Positions 61,401-64,000 of a stretch of 64,000 nucleotides of DNA are shown piece after piece. A program made the translations under genes and the position numbers. Position 1 is the first letter of the stretch; every line of letters starts with the position of its first letter. Where the stretch lies: positions 283,567-347,566 of the forward strand of contig JAKSGN010000042.1 of NCBI GenBank assembly GCA_024180945.1, given 5' to 3'. Below the pieces are notes generated by a model, which did no database searches, was not told the DNA's origin, and was given only the letters and a program-made list of their open reading frames with translations. Source of the stretch: Macrophomina tecta. Taxonomy: Eukaryota > Ascomycota > Dothideomycetes > Botryosphaeriales > Botryosphaeriaceae.

Positions 61401-62318
61401 TTCGAACCGACGGGTCAGGCAGACGAGCGGAACGAGGCGGCGGATAGCAAGGCGACGAGCAAAAAGCGCAAGCGGTGCCCGTTCGAGGAGGAGGCGGAAG
61501 AGGAGCGGTTGGATCGTTGGATCCGGTTAAACAAGATGAATGCCGAGGAACAGTTGCGGCAGTTGGTGGGTAAGGAGGCGGTTTTCCGCAGCGTGCAGGA
61601 GCCGGCATTGGATGCGATCAAGGCAGGGCACAGCCCCGTGGTGGCAGTGATGCCGACGGGGGCGGGCAAGAGCGTGTTATTCACATTGCCGGCGTGGGCA
61701 GAACCCGGTGGCACGACAGTAGTAGTGGTGCCGTTGAAGTCGTTGCGGAAGGATATGAAGCGGCGGTGCGATGAGGCGGGGGTGCGGTGCGCGGTATGGG
61801 GCGGCAGGCGGCAGGCGGATGCGGAGTCGATCGTGTTGGTGACGCCGGAGGCGGCGGTGGGCGAGGAGTTCGGGACGTTTTTAAAGCGCATCAGGCGGAC
61901 GAGGCAGTTGGACCGTATCGTGGTGGACGAATGTCACGTCGTGTTGAACGATAGGGTGGATTTTCGGAAGCATTTGCAGCAGTTGGGCAAGTTGGCGGGA
62001 GTAGAGACGCAGATGATATTATTAACGGCGACATTGCCGGCGGCGGAGGAGAGCAGGTTGTATAAAAGGATGGGATGGAGGGCGGACGAGGTAAAGATGT
62101 TTAGGGGGTCGACGGTGCGGAAGAACGTGCGGTATCGGGTGGTTGGCAGGAAGGAGAGTAGTAGGAAGGAGCAGGAGGATTTGGTAGCGGAGTTAGTGGA
62201 TCGGGAGTTGAGGGCGTCGGCGGAGGGGAAAGTAGTAGTTTATTGCAAGACGCGGGGGAGGTGGAGCGGTTGGCGAAAGCAGGCCGGTTCGCGTGCGAGG
62301 AATTCCGGGCAGACATGA
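58500..62318 (+). CDS. Telomere-linked helicase of unit 2, 3'-truncated
   Basis: 1272 residues; alternative start at Met8, which aligns with the TLH-0 start. OrsD-like zinc finger at ~28-48; acidic run ~375-425; LQWVNKMMDDFMV near 543. The recombinase-like segment has R725 (ARGPEIL), K760 (YHKGY), R881 (RAYRD), H928 (AGHTS) and Y937 (IVYAR); the box II His position holds R878. Q-rich linker ~803-835. RecQ has MPTGAGKS at 1051-1058, DECH at 1143-1146 and LTATLP at 1175-1180. A one-base loss in a G run near 62258 shifts the frame; the lost part continues open to 62463 (TSALGMGIDIPG) and stops at unit 3 before the last motif. So this copy cannot be an active helicase as written. It would act on DNA ends in the nucleus by family analogy. 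Confidence 0.88.
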   Translation: MQQAQVNMAETAEYFHHLGLGEFGVVVCKECRHAVWPDQVAGHLQGRHHGISGKNAEAIAEEVVAFAGLIRSPGEFQAPAGIDRPIPELPLHQDGLMCELQPDGCRYICRDRMTMKKHWRIEHQWSAGSRKGGSGKSKGERVERRFQEAVRRVHCQRFFTSRHGSQYFEVQQPAEEENGTREDGNGGSNDSSRDTWTRAWQQMQARFEQAEKEAAAVVQDAERDQANPWLERTQWQKYLAGKNREDLSRCIVKPGGEEDEKKNRRWKPADKEKDDPNEPIETAVWQAMEDVARISQESVAKRAGVSMRMQAIRTEKHQTRYQPLQPYMDEESIKDRARSWEQVLMFFMRTQRQHDWDSPAYKFTRSQFEAFVRLVEEAEREVEGGEDGEESNKENEDNEEAEEEGEGEGDEEESETNEKDEEKWQKLTPIQRACLDFCIELLNQRFVEREYESALVCAAAVLGVDPTDNSWRGPETYGSILSALIKVAHFMVIQKAFEVATPAEENEHFSASARPCDFEDSGYESGGSSRSGESSRRPGRSGLQWVNKMMDDFMVRGSDSPMQWFLDLRAYGMKIHFNTTAKGHVGWRDRDVLEYKNISFSMAQFRGMVHGLAQTTAQVLVEDLLFCKSRREVPAVPWHSMHDDPTNGRRGWNFLQDQRNRFPVDGRSWLFEQIMQNGAVRKRFTRQGTASGLSREAVSDWMSRVAAFKEKLLVLMHITGGQPARGPEILSIRHSNTAEAGHRHIFIEDGMVVFVTRYHKGYALQGDVKIIHRYLPREVGELLVWYLWLVLPFQQRIEVLIRGKQQQGQRQGQQQEQQQEQQQEQQQEQQQQEQEQSPPLSAHLWAAEPGGKKWTTERMRQAIKRETAAGLGHEVTVRAYRDIAIAISRQWIRGPTAFRQDDGEGDDSEQRQDEDGMAAAIADAQAGHTSHVAGIVYARGIMEQLGWVAERRQQFRACSVDWHRFLGFEPTGQADERNEAADSKATSKKRKRCPFEEEAEEERLDRWIRLNKMNAEEQLRQLVGKEAVFRSVQEPALDAIKAGHSPVVAVMPTGAGKSVLFTLPAWAEPGGTTVVVVPLKSLRKDMKRRCDEAGVRCAVWGGRRQADAESIVLVTPEAAVGEEFGTFLKRIRRTRQLDRIVVDECHVVLNDRVDFRKHLQQLGKLAGVETQMILLTATLPAAEESRLYKRMGWRADEVKMFRGSTVRKNVRYRVVGRKESSRKEQEDLVAELVDRELRASAEGKVVVYCKTRGRWSGWRKQAGSRARNSGQT

Positions 62319-62478
62319 GCGAGCGGCGAAAGGACGAGGTGTTGGAGGATTTCCGAGTGGGTAGAGAACGGGTGGTAGTGGCGACGAGCGCGTTGGGGAT
62401 GGGGATCGATATACCGGGCATCAGGTTGATCGTGCACGCGGGCGAGCCGCGTAGCATGATGGACCAAACCGAAAGGAG

Positions 62479-62506
62479 TGAATCGACCGTTATAAGGGTC
62501 GATTCA
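62479..62506. repeat. lox-like inverted repeat, unit 3
   Basis: Identical 10-8-10 structure at the unit 2/unit 3 junction. Confidence 0.85.
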
Positions 62507-62526
62507 GGTCCCATACAAAATTAAGG

Positions 62527-62542
62527 TTTAGGGTTAGGGTTA
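62527..62542 (+). repeat. Short interstitial telomere-like tract, unit 3
   Basis: TTTAGGGTTAGGGTTA at the same unit position. Confidence 0.75.
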
Positions 62543-62910
62543 CGAGTACGGTCGATTGAGTACGGTCGATTCAGAAAAAAGATGTCGGATTCGCGTTAAA
62601 TTAAGATATGTTGCAGAGCGCGGTTAGGCGATAAGAATTTTTGCGTATGACATGCCCGCCCGATCGCGTGTTCGAGCGTAATTTGGCAGTTGGGGTAAGT
62701 TAGGGTAAGGTTGATGGGGTAAGAGCGGCCCGAGCGCGGTAGTGGTTAAAGAGCGCGCATTCGCCGGGTAGGCACGCAGCGCGCGAACGTGCAGCAGGCG
62801 CCGAGTCAGAGAGTTAAGAGCAAGGGTTAAAGTAGTTAGTTCGATAGCAAAGGGTGGTTTCCCGCATCAACGCAGCGAAAGAATAAGCAGATAGCAGCGA
62901 AATAACGAGC

Positions 62911-64000
62911 ATGCAGCAAGCGCAAGTCAACATGGCCGAAACAGCGGAGTATTTTCATCATTTAGGGTTAGGAGAATTTGGAGTCGTCGTGTGCAAGGAG
63001 TGCCGGCACGCGGTGTGGCCGGATCAGGTGGCAGGGCATTTGCAGGGCAGACATCACGGCATCAGCGGAAAGAACGCAGAGGCGATCGCGGAGGAGGTCG
63101 TGGCGTTTGCCGGATTAATCAGGTCCCCCGGAGAATTTCAGGCGCCCGCAGGCATCGACAGGCCGATCCCGGAGTTGCCGTTGCATCAGGACGGGTTAAT
63201 GTGCGAGTTACAGCCCGACGGGTGCCGGTATATTTGCCGGGACAGAATGACGATGAAGAAGCATTGGCGCATCGAGCATCAGTGGTCGGCCGGCAGCCGA
63301 AAGGGCGGGTCGGGCAAGAGCAAGGGCGAGCGGGTCGAGAGGCGGTTTCAGGAAGCAGTGAGGCGGGTGCATTGTCAGCGATTTTTCACGAGCCGGCACG
63401 GATCGCAGTATTTCGAGGTGCAGCAACCGGCAGAGGAAGAGAATGGAACGCGCGAAGACGGCAACGGCGGCAGCAACGATAGTAGCAGGGACACGTGGAC
63501 GCGGGCGTGGCAGCAGATGCAGGCCCGGTTCGAGCAGGCCGAGAAGGAGGCAGCCGCCGTCGTTCAGGACGCCGAGAGGGATCAGGCGAACCCGTGGTTG
63601 GAGCGGACGCAGTGGCAGAAGTATTTGGCCGGCAAGAACCGCGAGGATTTGTCGCGGTGCATCGTCAAGCCGGGCGGCGAGGAGGACGAAAAGAAGAACA
63701 GACGATGGAAGCCCGCCGATAAGGAAAAAGACGATCCGAACGAGCCGATCGAGACGGCCGTGTGGCAGGCGATGGAGGACGTTGCCCGCATTAGTCAGGA
63801 GAGCGTGGCGAAGCGGGCGGGCGTGTCGATGCGGATGCAGGCGATCAGGACGGAGAAGCATCAGACCCGATATCAGCCGTTGCAGCCGTATATGGACGAG
63901 GAATCGATCAAGGACCGTGCCCGGTCGTGGGAGCAGGTGTTGATGTTTTTTATGCGGACGCAGCGGCAGCACGATTGGGACAGCCCGGCGTACAAATTCA
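62911..64000 (+). CDS. Telomere-linked helicase of unit 3, partial at window edge
   Basis: ATG at 62911 corresponds to 58500 in unit 2. The frame is open to the window end and, by eye, identical over the OrsD-like zinc finger and following charged region. Whether it reaches the helicase domain cannot be seen here. Confidence 0.88.
   Translation, partial: MQQAQVNMAETAEYFHHLGLGEFGVVVCKECRHAVWPDQVAGHLQGRHHGISGKNAEAIAEEVVAFAGLIRSPGEFQAPAGIDRPIPELPLHQDGLMCELQPDGCRYICRDRMTMKKHWRIEHQWSAGSRKGGSGKSKGERVERRFQEAVRRVHCQRFFTSRHGSQYFEVQQPAEEENGTREDGNGGSNDSSRDTWTRAWQQMQARFEQAEKEAAAVVQDAERDQANPWLERTQWQKYLAGKNREDLSRCIVKPGGEEDEKKNRRWKPADKEKDDPNEPIETAVWQAMEDVARISQESVAKRAGVSMRMQAIRTEKHQTRYQPLQPYMDEESIKDRARSWEQVLMFFMRTQRQHDWDSPAYKF

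Larger units (their letters stand above)
58058..62468 (+). repeat. Tandem helicase unit 2
   Basis: 4411-bp unit from one CCGAAAGG start to the next. Its helicase gene is cut before the last motif by the start of unit 3. Confidence 0.93.
62469..64000 (+). repeat. Tandem helicase unit 3, continues past the window
   Basis: Same start and 5' region as unit 2, offset 4411 bp; open at the right edge. Confidence 0.92.

Noticed and set aside
52800..64000. Window reaching the actual telomere
   Set aside because: Only two or three TTAGGG units occur at a time, inside units; no long terminal array is present.
46318..64000. Ordinary RIP as cause of the CT loss
   Set aside because: RIP changes CA to TA on both strands. 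Here CA and AG are common and the ORFs are G-rich and largely open.

Overview
The window looks like a subtelomeric, transposon-filled stretch of a filamentous ascomycete (Pezizomycotina) chromosome. The evidence is short GT-AG introns, a VIP1-type RRM gene, a fungal rhodopsin-like membrane protein gene, Fot1/pogo, hAT, Tad-like LINE and Ty3/gypsy elements, AT-rich relics that look RIP-mutated, and short TTAGGG tracts. The genus cannot be resolved. TTAGGG reads 5'->3' to the right, so the chromosome end is probably to the right.

Layout. 1-4.6 kb: a LINE 3' fragment, a piece of an OrsD-type zinc-finger gene, a 465-bp foldback, and a solo gypsy LTR with its target duplication. 4.6-5.5 kb: an intact two-exon VIP1-like gene with a duplicated Cys-rich tail. 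5.8-8.7 kb: hAT-1, with perfect 8-bp target duplications. 8.7-11.5 kb: a decayed LINE. 11.5-14.5 kb: two Fot1/pogo elements 17 bp apart, one internally deleted. 14.5-19.5 kb: two hAT relics and a minus-strand LINE relic. 21.7-23.2 kb: a multi-exon rhodopsin-like gene. 23.7-25.5 kb: a third Fot1-type element. 26.5-34.3 kb: a gypsy chromovirus-type element with 442-bp LTRs, abutting the start of a second rhodopsin-like gene and carrying a spliced gene antisense to pol. 34.3-45.8 kb: two nested, AT-converted gypsy relics, into which hAT-2 (itself interrupted by a Tc1/mariner element) and an intact Fot1-type element inserted later.

45.8-64 kb is a telomere-linked RecQ helicase (TLH) array. It has one diverged, nearly complete copy (TLH-0), a LINE remnant, and three direct tandem units of about 5.3 kb, 4.4 kb and an open-ended third. 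The predicted product is an OrsD-like zinc finger, a central segment resembling a tyrosine recombinase, a Q-rich linker, a RecQ helicase, and a Cys-rich C-terminus.

Three signals make this array the most interesting part of the window. (1) The dinucleotide CT is almost absent from the sense strand, in coding and non-coding parts alike: two cases in about 5.6 kb of TLH-0 and three in about 11.2 kb of the tandem units, by eye. Its complement AG is abundant on the same strand. (2) Every tandem unit begins with a perfect 10-8-10 inverted repeat built like a lox/FRT site, next to a short TTAGGG tract. (3) Units share a fixed 5' end but stop at different 3' points. Together these suggest a telomere-associated element that may encode both a helicase and a recombinase-like domain. 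The recombinase role is inference.
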